Below are positions 1 to 6,455 of a stretch of 15,322 nucleotides of DNA, piece by piece (within the stretch, counting starts at the first letter, position 1; each line of letters begins with the position of its first letter). The position numbers and the translations under genes are program-made. Below the pieces are notes generated by a model. It was not told the origin of the DNA. It ran no database searches and saw only the letters and a program-made list of their open reading frames with translations. Source of the DNA: Candidatus Methylomirabilota bacterium (lineage in GTDB: Bacteria > Methylomirabilota > Methylomirabilia > Methylomirabilales > 2-02-FULL-66-22); contig JACQVO010000043.1 of NCBI GenBank assembly GCA_016209725.1, positions 1 through 15,322 of the forward strand, in the 5' to 3' direction.

Positions 1-351
1 CGGCAAGTGGCGGGGACCCTGTCGGGGGGGGAGCAGCAGATGCTGGCCCTGGGCCGCGCCCTCATGGGGAAGCCCGACCTCCTGCTCCTGGACGAGCCGT
101 CGCTGGGGCTCGCGCCCTTGATCGTGGCCGAGATCATGCGGGTCATCGCGGAACTGCGCCGGGAAGGCATGACCGTTCTCCTGGTGGAGCAAAACGCCAG
201 GGCGGCCCTGACGATCGCCGATCGCGGCTACGTCCTGCAGGGCGGACGCATCGTCCTGGAGGGACCGGCGAGGGACCTGCTGGCGGACGAGCGCATGCAG
301 CGGGCCTACCTGGGGCGGGGAGGCGGGGGCAGCCGGGCGAGCCGGCCGTAG
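1..351 (+). CDS. livF: LivF-type ABC transporter ATPase, 3' end only
   Basis: C-terminal half of an ATP-binding subunit of a high-affinity branched-chain amino acid (Liv/HAAT) transporter; the 5' part lies outside the window. The frame is open from the first base. It starts just before the ABC signature (LSGGEQQM, residues 7-14 of the visible part), then Walker B with D-loop region (LLLLDEPSLGLAP), then the H-loop segment, which reads VLLVEQN in place of a His, as is usual in LivF. It ends with the family's typical tail containing RDLLADERMQRAYLG. LivF works in the cytoplasm with LivG on a LivHM permease and a LivJ/K-type binding protein, which would be expected upstream. LivG normally has a different tail, so LivF is the better call. 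A diverged copy of this same tail occurs at 6169-6285. Confidence 0.93.
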   Translation, partial: RQVAGTLSGGEQQMLALGRALMGKPDLLLLDEPSLGLAPLIVAEIMRVIAELRREGMTVLLVEQNARAALTIADRGYVLQGGRIVLEGPARDLLADERMQRAYLGRGGGGSRASRP

Positions 352-421
352 GCTATATTCCCGCTTCAGCAGTCGAAATGGCCGCTTGTTCGGTACCCCC
401 TGGGCATGAAGGTGGAGGTAA

Positions 422-748
422 ATGAAGGTCTTCATATTCGGCGCGGGCGCAAGCAGGGGGACGTTTCCAGATCCTCCCGATAAGGTTCCGACCAATAATG
501 TCCCGACATCGGCTGAGTTCGGGAAAGTACTCAAAGGCATTTGGCCAAGCTGGCCATCTGACTGTCCGAACTTGGCTCGAGCTGTTAGTGAGGCCTCCGG
601 GAATCTTGCATCTTGGCGCCTCGACCTCGTATGGACGCACATGGACTACTACTCGAAATTGAGACAAGCCATCGGGCGGCAGGATTTTGGAGGGAAGGCG
701 AGCCAGGAGTTGAAGGCAGCGCTACTCCGGGTCTACGGAGTACGATGC
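422..748 (+). pseudogene. SIR2-like protein, N-terminal remnant
   Basis: About the first 106 residues look like a real protein. They begin MKVFIFGAGASRGTF, a Rossmann-type NAD-binding start as in SIR2-like domains of stand-alone and defence-associated proteins, followed by PTSAEFGKVL, WPSDCPNLARAV and a segment ending ELKAALLRVYG. A strong Shine-Dalgarno (GGAGGT, 414-419) lies just upstream. From about position 740 the frame stays open to 1285 but is only the antisense of the PIN and Phd genes, so the real gene ends near 740-748. SIR2-like proteins of this kind are usually several hundred residues long, so this is a 5' fragment left by a deletion or insertion. Base composition looks somewhat more AT-rich than the flanking operons. 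The SIR2 assignment rests on the glycine-rich motif and general pattern only. Confidence 0.6.
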
Positions 749-1129
749 TCATCGGTCGTCGGAAACCCAAAACTCAATCGTCTCGCCGAGCTGCCGGCGC
801 AGCCAAAGCGCGGCCGCGAGGTGGATCGCGTCGTATCCCCGAAGGGGGTGCCTCCACACGAGCCGGCGAACATCGGCAAGGGTAGTATTGTCAACGAGGA
901 CCTGATCATAGGCCGGCCACTCAGTCTCGAATGCGGAGGCAATGGTGCGGAAGAGCGTTGTGGAGAGGCCGCCTTCGCGGCGTTTGCGCGCGAGGGCGGC
1001 AAGGACCTCCGCGTAGGCCACCCGCGAGGTGAACACATGCTGCGCGCCTGTCCACGTGTCGCGGACCCGCGGTGTGCCCGGCTCTTGGTAGTAGCGCTTC
1101 ACGATGACGCTGGAATCGGCGTAGATCAT
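749..1129 (-). CDS. PIN-domain (VapC-like) toxin, C-terminally truncated
   Basis: PIN-fold ribonuclease toxin of a type II toxin-antitoxin pair; VapC-like PIN toxins cleave RNA using a cluster of acidic residues that bind a divalent metal. The 126-residue protein starts MIYADSSVIVKRY with the first acidic residue at D5. It has a second at E41 (AYAEVLAAL), a third at D100 (YDAIHLAAAL) and ends abruptly at FWVSDDR with D124/D125. Homologues normally run 10-20 residues beyond this last motif, with one more helix. The stop at 749-751 falls where the oppositely oriented SIR2-like remnant also ends, so the 3' end has probably been cut by rearrangement. The start overlaps the antitoxin stop by four bases (ATGA), the usual coupling in such operons. 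All catalytic acids seem present, so activity cannot be ruled out. Confidence 0.85.
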   Translation of the reverse strand: MIYADSSVIVKRYYQEPGTPRVRDTWTGAQHVFTSRVAYAEVLAALARKRREGGLSTTLFRTIASAFETEWPAYDQVLVDNTTLADVRRLVWRHPLRGYDAIHLAAALWLRRQLGETIEFWVSDDR

Positions 1130-1407
1130 CGCCGACTCTCGCTGACCAAATCGGAAAGCAGTGGTCCCCGGCCTCTGGCGAGTGGAGGTTCTGCCAAGAA
1201 CGGCTTTTCGGCAGGCGTCACGTGCCCTCCCGAAAGAAGTGCTTCAAGACGTTCCGCCCGGCCCGATTGCCCGCCCCGGCCATAAGGCAGAAGAACCGCC
1301 ACAGGCTCACCGCGGTCGGTGATGACTACCCGTGCCCCTCGCCTTACCCTTGCGAGATATCGCGTCAGTCCATCACGCAGGTTCCGGATACCGACAGATC
1401 TCTCCAT
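1126..1407 (-). CDS. Phd/YefM-family antitoxin
   Basis: Antitoxin partner of the PIN toxin, 93 residues. The N-terminal part (MERSVGIRNLRDGLTRYLARV, RVVITDRGEPVAVLLP, residues 1 to about 41) is the DNA-binding Phd/YefM fold that dimerises and represses its own promoter. The C-terminal half, rich in charged residues and Gly/Pro, would be the toxin-wrapping tail. I chose the ATG at 1407 because the protein family begins with the MERSVGIRNLR-type strand and a GGGGG tract sits 5-10 bases upstream; an ATG at 1425 would add six residues and would place the start inside the operator. Gene order antitoxin-toxin with an ATGA overlap is typical. The operator at 1419-1438 and promoter at 1440-1468 fit autoregulation. 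Confidence 0.87.
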   Translation of the reverse strand: MERSVGIRNLRDGLTRYLARVRRGARVVITDRGEPVAVLLPYGRGGQSGRAERLEALLSGGHVTPAEKPFLAEPPLARGRGPLLSDLVSESRR

Positions 1408-1418
1408 TTCGACCCCCG

Positions 1419-1438
1419 TGGTCACAAGTCTGTGACCA
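1419..1438. promoter_or_regulatory. Palindromic operator of the Phd/PIN operon
   Basis: Perfect inverted repeat with 8-bp arms, TGGTCACA and TGTGACCA, around the spacer AGTC. It lies between the predicted -10 box and the antitoxin start, so it would cover the transcription start. That is the usual place for a Phd/YefM autorepressor site. A second, weaker palindrome (CCATGA/TCATGG, 1436-1455) overlaps it and spans the -10 box. Binding by the antitoxin is inferred. Confidence 0.72.
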
Positions 1439-1439
1439 T

Positions 1440-1468
1440 GATATATATCTCATGGCATCCGCCGTCAA
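1440..1468 (-). promoter_or_regulatory. Sigma70-like promoter for the antitoxin-toxin operon
   Basis: Read on the minus strand, TTGACG (1468-1463), a 17-base spacer and TATATC (1445-1440). The predicted transcription start, near 1433, lies inside the operator and leaves a leader of about 26 bases before the ATG at 1407. The AT-rich ATATATAT core stands out in the GC-rich surroundings. Confidence 0.6.
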
Positions 1469-1745
1469 CTCTGCGTTCTGCATCCTGCGTTCTGTATTCC
1501 CGGGGTCCACCTGGGGTTCTCAGACTGATGGCTGAGCCGACTGTTACTTGGATGCAAGGGCCGGTGTGGTCACCGGGGTGGTGCGAAACTTTTCACCAGG
1601 GCCGGGACGGCGGCGAGGGCGGATTCCAGACTGTCGAGTTGCGACAGCAGAAGGCTGCGGGCCGGTTCGACTCACAACAGGTGAAATCGCGCGAGATCTC
1701 GCGAGGTCATGGGAGTGGTCCCCGGGGTTCGCGCGAAGAATAGGC
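1469..1745. other. Non-coding region with short repeats and palindromes
   Basis: No convincing gene in either strand between the antitoxin promoter and the importer promoter. It holds a 10-bp direct repeat (ctgcgttctg at 1471-1480 and 1485-1494), a small perfect hairpin (CTGTCG-AGTTG-CGACAG, 1631-1647) and a perfect 14-bp palindrome (CGCGAGATCTCGCG, 1690-1703) about 45 bases upstream of the -35 box at 1746. The last could be an operator for the importer operon. Open frames that cross the region have no recognisable protein pattern. Confidence 0.5.
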
Positions 1746-1775
1746 TTGACTAGTCGCCGAACGATTCACTAGAGT
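1746..1775 (+). promoter_or_regulatory. Putative sigma70 promoter of the importer operon
   Basis: TTGACT (1746-1751), an 18-base spacer and TAGAGT (1770-1775), which is 5/6 and 4/6 to the consensus boxes. A start near 1782 would give a leader of about 48 bases before the ATG at 1830, with the Shine-Dalgarno GGAGG at 1819-1823. This placement argues against translation from the in-frame ATG at 1788, which would lie almost at the transcript end. Confidence 0.5.
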
Positions 1776-1829
1776 TCCGGGACCAGCATGGTCCGCATCA
1801 CGCGGACCCCAACGGAATGGAGGGGGATG

Positions 1830-2861
1830 ATGGCTCGGACACGAAGGGGATTGTTGCTCGCGGGTGTCACCGGCGCATTGTTGGCCATGGTCGGGCCCAT
1901 CGGGGCGGCCTGGGCGCAGGACGTTCCGAAAGTCGTTCGGTTCGGCTGGTTCAACGGACCCCGGCCGTGGATCATCGGCAAGGCCGAGGGTCTCTTCGAC
2001 AAGCGACTGGGGACGAAGGTCGAGTGGATCGCGTTCCCATCAGGAGCCACGGCCCTCACGACCCTTGCGGCCAAAGAGGTTGATATTGTCCGGCTGGGCT
2101 CCAGCCCCACGGTTGCGGGGATCGTCCGGAAGCTCCCCATCGAGATGATCGCCATCTCGGGCGTCATCGCCACCAGCGAGCGGCTGATCGGGAAGAAGGG
2201 CATCAACACGGTAAAGGAGCTCGAGGGAAAGCGGTTGGCCTATCCGCCGGGCTCCACGGCCCACTATGCTTTGATGGCGGCGCTGAAGGTGAACAACGTG
2301 GATGTCGGCAAGACCAAGCTTCTGGGGCTGACGCCGGCAGACATGGTGGCCGCCTGGAAGCGCGGGGATATCGATGCGGGCTACGTTTGGGGGCCCTTCT
2401 CCCACCAGATGGAGTCCGACAACGGGCGCGAGTTGCTGGCGACCAAGGACCTGTGGAAGAGCAGCTACTTTGTCTGGAACAACTACGTCGTCCGCAAAGA
2501 GTTCAGCCAGCAATACCCGGCCCTGATCGTGAAGTTCCTCCAGACCTTCGAGGAGACCGCCAATCGTTACAAGCAGAATCCGGATGAGGCGGCCCGCCTG
2601 ATCGCCGCCCACCTGGACCAGAAATTCGAGTTCGCGCGCGACACCCTGGCCGGCCTCGAGTACCTGCCCCTGAAGGAGCAACTGACACCGAAATGGCTGG
2701 GAAACTCCCAGACGAAGGAGACGGCCACCATCGCCAAGTCCATGGCGGACGCCGCGAACTTCCTGGCCGAGTTGGGGGACATCCGGAAGCAGGACATCCC
2801 TTCGAGCTTTGCGCCGTCCATCAACACGACCTACATGGAAAAGGCCGTGGGGGGCAAGTGA
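1830..2861 (+). CDS. TauA/SsuA/NMT1-like ABC substrate-binding protein
   Basis: Secreted binding protein of an importer in the TauA/SsuA/nitrate/NMT1 group (COG0715 type), 343 residues. Start chosen at 1830 because GGAGG ends six bases before it; ATGs at 1827 and 1788 are less well placed. The N-terminus MARTRRGLLLAG has a positive n-region with a twin-arginine-like pattern (TRRGLLL), then a hydrophobic stretch and a likely cleavage after AWA (residue 29). The mature protein has the family layout: FGWFNGPRPWIIGKAEGLF at the start, then GATALTTLAAKEVDIVRLGS, the LEGKRLAYPPGSTAHYAL segment joining lobe I to the ligand site, and AWKRGDIDAGYVWGPF in lobe II. Substrates of relatives include sulfonates, nitrate, pyrimidine precursors and aromatic acids; the ligand here cannot be read from sequence. 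First gene of a four-gene operon. Confidence 0.92.
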   Translation: MARTRRGLLLAGVTGALLAMVGPIGAAWAQDVPKVVRFGWFNGPRPWIIGKAEGLFDKRLGTKVEWIAFPSGATALTTLAAKEVDIVRLGSSPTVAGIVRKLPIEMIAISGVIATSERLIGKKGINTVKELEGKRLAYPPGSTAHYALMAALKVNNVDVGKTKLLGLTPADMVAAWKRGDIDAGYVWGPFSHQMESDNGRELLATKDLWKSSYFVWNNYVVRKEFSQQYPALIVKFLQTFEETANRYKQNPDEAARLIAAHLDQKFEFARDTLAGLEYLPLKEQLTPKWLGNSQTKETATIAKSMADAANFLAELGDIRKQDIPSSFAPSINTTYMEKAVGGK

Positions 2862-2912
2862 TGACGTCTCCCCTGGTATCGGGATGTGCCGGGATCGGGA
2901 TGCGCGCCTAAC

Positions 2913-3686
2913 ATGATCTTCGGAAATCGCAAGACCCTCATCAGCGCTGCGGCGGTGGCGACGGCGATCGCGGCCTGGACCATCGTGGGCTCCCTGGGTC
3001 TGACGACCTCCCTCTTCCTGCCGCCGCCGCAAGAGATTCTGACGACGACGCGGGAACTCCTTCGGGATGGATATCGCCAGGTCCCCCTCTGGGGACACAT
3101 CCTCGTCAGCCTTGCCCGCGCCCTGGTGGCCTTTGCGGCGGCCGCGCTGACGGGAGTGCCCATCGGGCTCCTCATGGGAATGTTCCCTGCGTTCCACGCC
3201 GTGCTGGACCCGTTCGTCCAGTTCCTGCGCCCGCTTCCCAAATTGGCGCTGATCCCCCTGGTGATCGTCTGGTTCGGGATCGGGGAGCTCTCGAAGTTCC
3301 TCCTGATCTATCTGGCGACGTTCCTCACCGTAGTCGTGAGCGCGGCGGCGGCGGTGCTCAGCGTCAAGGAGGGACGGATCCGCGCCGCCCTCGCCCTGGG
3401 GGTCAGCCCGTACAAGCTCTTCCGGTACGTGATCTTCCCCAGCGTGATGCCGGACCTGTTCACCGGGGTCCGCGTGGCCATCGGCATCGGGTGGACCACG
3501 CTCATCGCCGCGGAGATGATCGCCGCGAACTCCGGCCTGGGGTGGATGGTGATCAATGCCAGCTCGTACCTGCGGACGGATATCGTGATGCTGGGGATCC
3601 TCCTCCTGGGCGCCACCGGATATGCCCTCGACCTCCTGCTCGTCACGGTCCAGCGCCTGGCCGTCCCCTGGATGGGGAAGGACTGA
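2913..3686 (+). CDS. TauC/SsuC-like ABC permease
   Basis: Integral inner-membrane permease of the same importer, 257 residues, about six transmembrane segments: near residues 8-30, 63-92, 107-135, 136-152, 186-204 and 226-250. The cytoplasmic EAA loop that docks on the ATPase is seen around residues 158-178 (AALALGVSPYKLFRYVIFPS). The start is less certain: an upstream in-frame GTG at 2886 would add nine residues, but the ATG at 2913 gives the usual TauC-like N-terminus leading directly into the first membrane helix. Neither start has a strong Shine-Dalgarno. The gene lies 51 bases after the binding-protein gene and nine before the ATPase. Confidence 0.92.
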   Translation: MIFGNRKTLISAAAVATAIAAWTIVGSLGLTTSLFLPPPQEILTTTRELLRDGYRQVPLWGHILVSLARALVAFAAAALTGVPIGLLMGMFPAFHAVLDPFVQFLRPLPKLALIPLVIVWFGIGELSKFLLIYLATFLTVVVSAAAAVLSVKEGRIRAALALGVSPYKLFRYVIFPSVMPDLFTGVRVAIGIGWTTLIAAEMIAANSGLGWMVINASSYLRTDIVMLGILLLGATGYALDLLLVTVQRLAVPWMGKD

Positions 3687-3695
3687 CCGCCGGCC

Positions 3696-4520
3696 ATGGC
3701 CAACCTGGGACCGCCACCGAAGATCGAGTTGCGACACGTCTCGAAGTCGTTCCAGGACCTCAAGCGGGGCCGTGAGACGGTGGCCGTGGAGAAGTTCTCG
3801 TTGGCCGTTCAGGACGGAGAATTCCTGTGCCTGCTGGGCCCCAGCGGGTGCGGGAAATCCACGATCCTGAACCTGGTGGCCGGGTTCGAGCACCCCACGA
3901 AGGGAGAGGTCCTGCTGGACGGGGAGCCCATCCTGCGCCCGGGCCCGGACCGGGGCGTCGTGTTCCAGGAGCCCATGCTGTTCCCGTGGCTCACCGTCCT
4001 CGACAACATCACCTTCGGTCCGCGCATGAATGGCGGCCGGCCCGAGGCGTACCTGTCTGCAGCCGCACGGTATATCACCCTCATGGGCCTCAGCGGATTC
4101 GAGCGACACCGCCCGTACGAACTCTCCGGCGGGATGAAGCAGCGCGTGGCCATCGCCCGCGCCTGGATCACCGACCCCAAGGTTCTGCTGCTGGACGAGC
4201 CCTTCGGTGCGCTGGACGCCCAGACGCGTCTCATGATGCAGGAGCTGCTGGTGCGCGTCTGGGAGCAGGCCCGGACAACGGTCGTTTTCGTGACTCACGA
4301 CGTGGAGGAAGCGATCTTCCTGGCGGATCGGGTGTGTCTGATGACCGCCAGGCCCGGCCAGCTCAAGGAGGATCTTCGCATCCCCTTCGATCGCCCCCGC
4401 AACTACGAGGACCTGGTCCCAGACAAGCGGTATGTCGAGCTGAAGCGGCAGGTATTCCACTCGATCCGGGAAGAGACCATCAAGTTCATGAGCCAAGACG
4501 CCGGCGCCGGCCCCGCCTGA
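3696..4520 (+). CDS. TauB/SsuB-like ABC transporter ATPase
   Basis: Cytoplasmic ATPase that powers the importer, 274 residues, full length for the NrtD/TauB/SsuB family. Motifs in order: Walker A GPSGCGKST (48-56), Q-loop VVFQE with Q91, signature LSGGMKQR (143-150), Walker B VLLLDEP (163-169), D-loop GALD (171-174), and H-loop VTHD with H201. The VTHDVEEAIFLADRVCLM stretch and the C-terminal part with IPFDRPRN are typical of this family. All catalytic residues are present. No clear Shine-Dalgarno precedes the ATG nine bases after the permease stop, so translation is probably coupled. The stop codon overlaps the Shine-Dalgarno of the following PLP enzyme gene. Confidence 0.95.
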   Translation: MANLGPPPKIELRHVSKSFQDLKRGRETVAVEKFSLAVQDGEFLCLLGPSGCGKSTILNLVAGFEHPTKGEVLLDGEPILRPGPDRGVVFQEPMLFPWLTVLDNITFGPRMNGGRPEAYLSAAARYITLMGLSGFERHRPYELSGGMKQRVAIARAWITDPKVLLLDEPFGALDAQTRLMMQELLVRVWEQARTTVVFVTHDVEEAIFLADRVCLMTARPGQLKEDLRIPFDRPRNYEDLVPDKRYVELKRQVFHSIREETIKFMSQDAGAGPA

Positions 4521-4532
4521 AGGAGACAGCCC

Positions 4533-6002
4533 ATGGCCCCGTTCACGTACCGCCTCGACCTCTACGAATTTCTTCGTGCCAATACCGCCAGGATCCTCGA
4601 AGAGGCGGACAAGGTCGCCACGGGCCTCAGCATCCCAGCCGAGCTGAAGGGCCGGTTCGGGATCTCGGGCTCGAACTCGGGATGTCCTGCCCTGCTCCGG
4701 CGCGACATCGCCGAAGCCATCCGGACGGCCTCGCGGGAGGTGCTCCCGCTCAACCGCCTGGGCGATGAGATCCGCCGGGTGGTCAAGTCCGTGTACGGCG
4801 ACGCCTACGACGCAGCCCCCGTCAACACCTGCGAGGCAGGCCTGTGGATCGCCTACGACGCCTTGATCGCTCCCCCGCTGATGGGCCGCGGGGAGCCCTA
4901 CCGGGCGCGGTGCATTGCGCCTCTCGAGCGGCACGTCGAGCACCACTTGAGCTATGGGCGCCCCTTTCCGGGGAAGTACAAGGACATCTTCGCCGACCGC
5001 GGGGCGACGGCGGGCGAGTTGGGTCTCCTGGGCCGGCGTCAGGAGAACGTGGACATCGTGATGGTGCCACTGGCGGGCGCGCGGTACGAGGTGCATGGGG
5101 TGAAATCCTATCCCTGCCCCCTGCTGATGGGGGTGGATCCCGAGGCGTCCCGAGACGCGCTGCGCCGGGCCGCGGAGATACATGCCGCCGCGCTGACCGG
5201 GTTCATCTCCCTCGGCTACGACACCGTGGGTTACGGCCATGGCGTCAAGGACTCCGACGGCACGCCGGTCCTGCAACGAGGGATCGGGGAACTGGCCGCC
5301 GCCTTCGGCGTGCCCTATATCTCGGACAATGCCTGGGGTGCCCCCTTTACCGGGACCGACCTGCGAAAGACGGGGGCGGATGTCATGCTCTACAGCATGG
5401 ACAAGGTCGCCGGGGCCCCGACGAGCGGTCTGGTAATCGGCCGCGAGGAGGCCATGGTCCAGGTCCGGCGGGCGCTGGGCATTCACGGGGATCGCTGGGG
5501 GACCACCTCCTCCCATGGCAAGGCGAGCCATGTGGCAGCCGACCCCGGGAAGGAGGCCATGAGCGGCATGCTGGCGGCGCTGCGCGTCCTGCGGGATCAG
5601 CCCAAGCTGGTGACGGGACCCATCGACGAGACCCACACCATCGTCCTGGAGGAGTACGATCGGGTCCGAGGTGCCCTGGGTGATGGGATCGTGATCAGCA
5701 AGTCGTACAACGGCGGCGGGGTTGAAGTGAACTACGAGGGGACTTGGGGGGATGGCCGGATGGGCATCCCGATCTTCTCCCACGAGGATCGCGTGGCGGG
5801 GTCGAATCTCATCAATCTCTGCATGTCCCGCATGGGGGTCATCCCGAACCTGGCCGAGGATGCCAACCTCCTGGTCTCCCTGGGACTCGGAACGGTTGAT
5901 GAGGACGGCACCCTGGTGGCGGATCGCATGCGACTTGCCGTCCGGACCATGTTCGCCGCCATCCAGTTGGTGGCGGAATGGGCCGAGAAGGGACCGCGAT
6001 GA
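4533..6002 (+). CDS. Fold-type I PLP-dependent enzyme, substrate unknown
   Basis: 489 residues. The pattern is that of a fold-type I (aminotransferase-like) PLP enzyme, closest in feel to the SelA/SepSecS/cysteine-desulfurase side of the superfamily. AFGVPYISDNAWGAPF (257-272) ends the strand carrying the Asp (D265) expected to bind the PLP pyridine nitrogen. LYSMDKVAGAPTSGLVIG (286-303) has the candidate Schiff-base lysine K291 followed by a Gly/Ala-rich loop, as in SelA-type proteins. The N-terminal GISGSNSGCPALLRRDI (43-59) and MVPLAGARYEVHGVKSYPC (177-195) are distinctive and I cannot match them to a named family. A strong Shine-Dalgarno (AAGGAGA, 4520-4526) lies six bases before the ATG and overlaps the ATPase stop, so it belongs to the importer operon and may act on the imported compound. 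An aminotransferase, lyase or desulfurase role is possible. Confidence 0.75.
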   Translation: MAPFTYRLDLYEFLRANTARILEEADKVATGLSIPAELKGRFGISGSNSGCPALLRRDIAEAIRTASREVLPLNRLGDEIRRVVKSVYGDAYDAAPVNTCEAGLWIAYDALIAPPLMGRGEPYRARCIAPLERHVEHHLSYGRPFPGKYKDIFADRGATAGELGLLGRRQENVDIVMVPLAGARYEVHGVKSYPCPLLMGVDPEASRDALRRAAEIHAAALTGFISLGYDTVGYGHGVKDSDGTPVLQRGIGELAAAFGVPYISDNAWGAPFTGTDLRKTGADVMLYSMDKVAGAPTSGLVIGREEAMVQVRRALGIHGDRWGTTSSHGKASHVAADPGKEAMSGMLAALRVLRDQPKLVTGPIDETHTIVLEEYDRVRGALGDGIVISKSYNGGGVEVNYEGTWGDGRMGIPIFSHEDRVAGSNLINLCMSRMGVIPNLAEDANLLVSLGLGTVDEDGTLVADRMRLAVRTMFAAIQLVAEWAEKGPR

Positions 6003-6168
6003 GCCCAAGATATTCGTCGGGGATGCCGCGGGCCTTGCTGGATCTCCCCTCCGTGTCTCGCCCCTGCGGTTGTCGGTTCGCTGTCACGGATCGGAGCTCG
6101 GAGATGGGGGCGGAGAAGGGAGCAGGATGCCCGGACTGCCCTCCACATCGCGGACCCCGGTTACGTTC

Positions 6169-6285
6169 CTGGAGGGTAAGCGGATCATTCTGGAGGAACT
6201 GGTGAGAGACGTGCTGGCGGACGAGTGGGTGCAGCGGGCCTACTTGGGGAGGAGAGGCGAGCGCGGCAGTGAAGCTCCGTCGTAG
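6169..6285 (+). pseudogene. livF 3'-end remnant
   Basis: A frame reading LEGKRIILEELVRDVLADEW then VQRAYLG matches the tail of the livF at the window start (LQGGRIVLEGPARDLLADER then MQRAYLG) at 18 of 27 residues and, by hand count, 64 of 81 bases without gaps; both copies end in a stop followed by GCT. No upstream ABC motifs (Walker A, signature, Walker B) are found before it, so only the last 38 codons survive. The stretch between the PLP enzyme stop and this remnant (6003-6168) has no recognisable gene. The divergence suggests either an old duplication or the tail of a different livF paralogue. Confidence 0.78.
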
Positions 6286-6367
6286 GCTGCCACGCAGGGT
6301 CTGCTGAAGCCTTCCTCTGGTTTCTTCGCGACAGCCCATCGGGAGGCGTAAAGCCGCCACAGCCGCA

Positions 6368-6401
6368 ACGTCCCCGACGACTCTACGTCCCCGACGACTC
6401 T
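6368..6401. repeat. 17-bp perfect tandem duplication
   Basis: Two adjacent exact copies of acgtccccgacgactct (6368-6384 and 6385-6401) in the non-coding gap between the livF remnant and the hig locus. Probably a replication-slippage duplication in unconstrained DNA. Confidence 0.9.
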
Positions 6402-6455
6402 ACCAAATGCCGCGCTGCCCAGGATCCGCGCATCCCCGCGATCCGCCTCCTGTGG

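Noticed and set aside
749..1285. Continuation of the SIR2-like frame to a 287-residue protein
   Set aside because: From about 740 on it is the reverse complement of the PIN and Phd genes and loses protein character, so the open frame is accidental.
2040..6008. Very long open frame (1322 codons) on the minus strand across the importer-PLP operon
   Set aside because: It is the antisense of four well-supported genes. High GC at third codon positions removes stop codons in this antisense frame. The translation is low in complexity and rich in His, Arg, Gly and Asp with no domain pattern.
5999..6205. ATGA overlap with the PLP enzyme stop giving a 68-residue frame
   Set aside because: The overlap looks like translational coupling, but the product is Pro/Arg/Cys-rich without a pattern and its end overlaps the livF remnant in another frame.
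422..6285. Composite transposon or integrative element
   Set aside because: No transposase, integrase, terminal inverted repeats or exact target duplications are visible; only the diverged livF tails flank the segment.
6300..6455. Possible small CRISPR or repeat array
   Set aside because: Only two abutting 17-bp copies without spacers; a simple tandem duplication.
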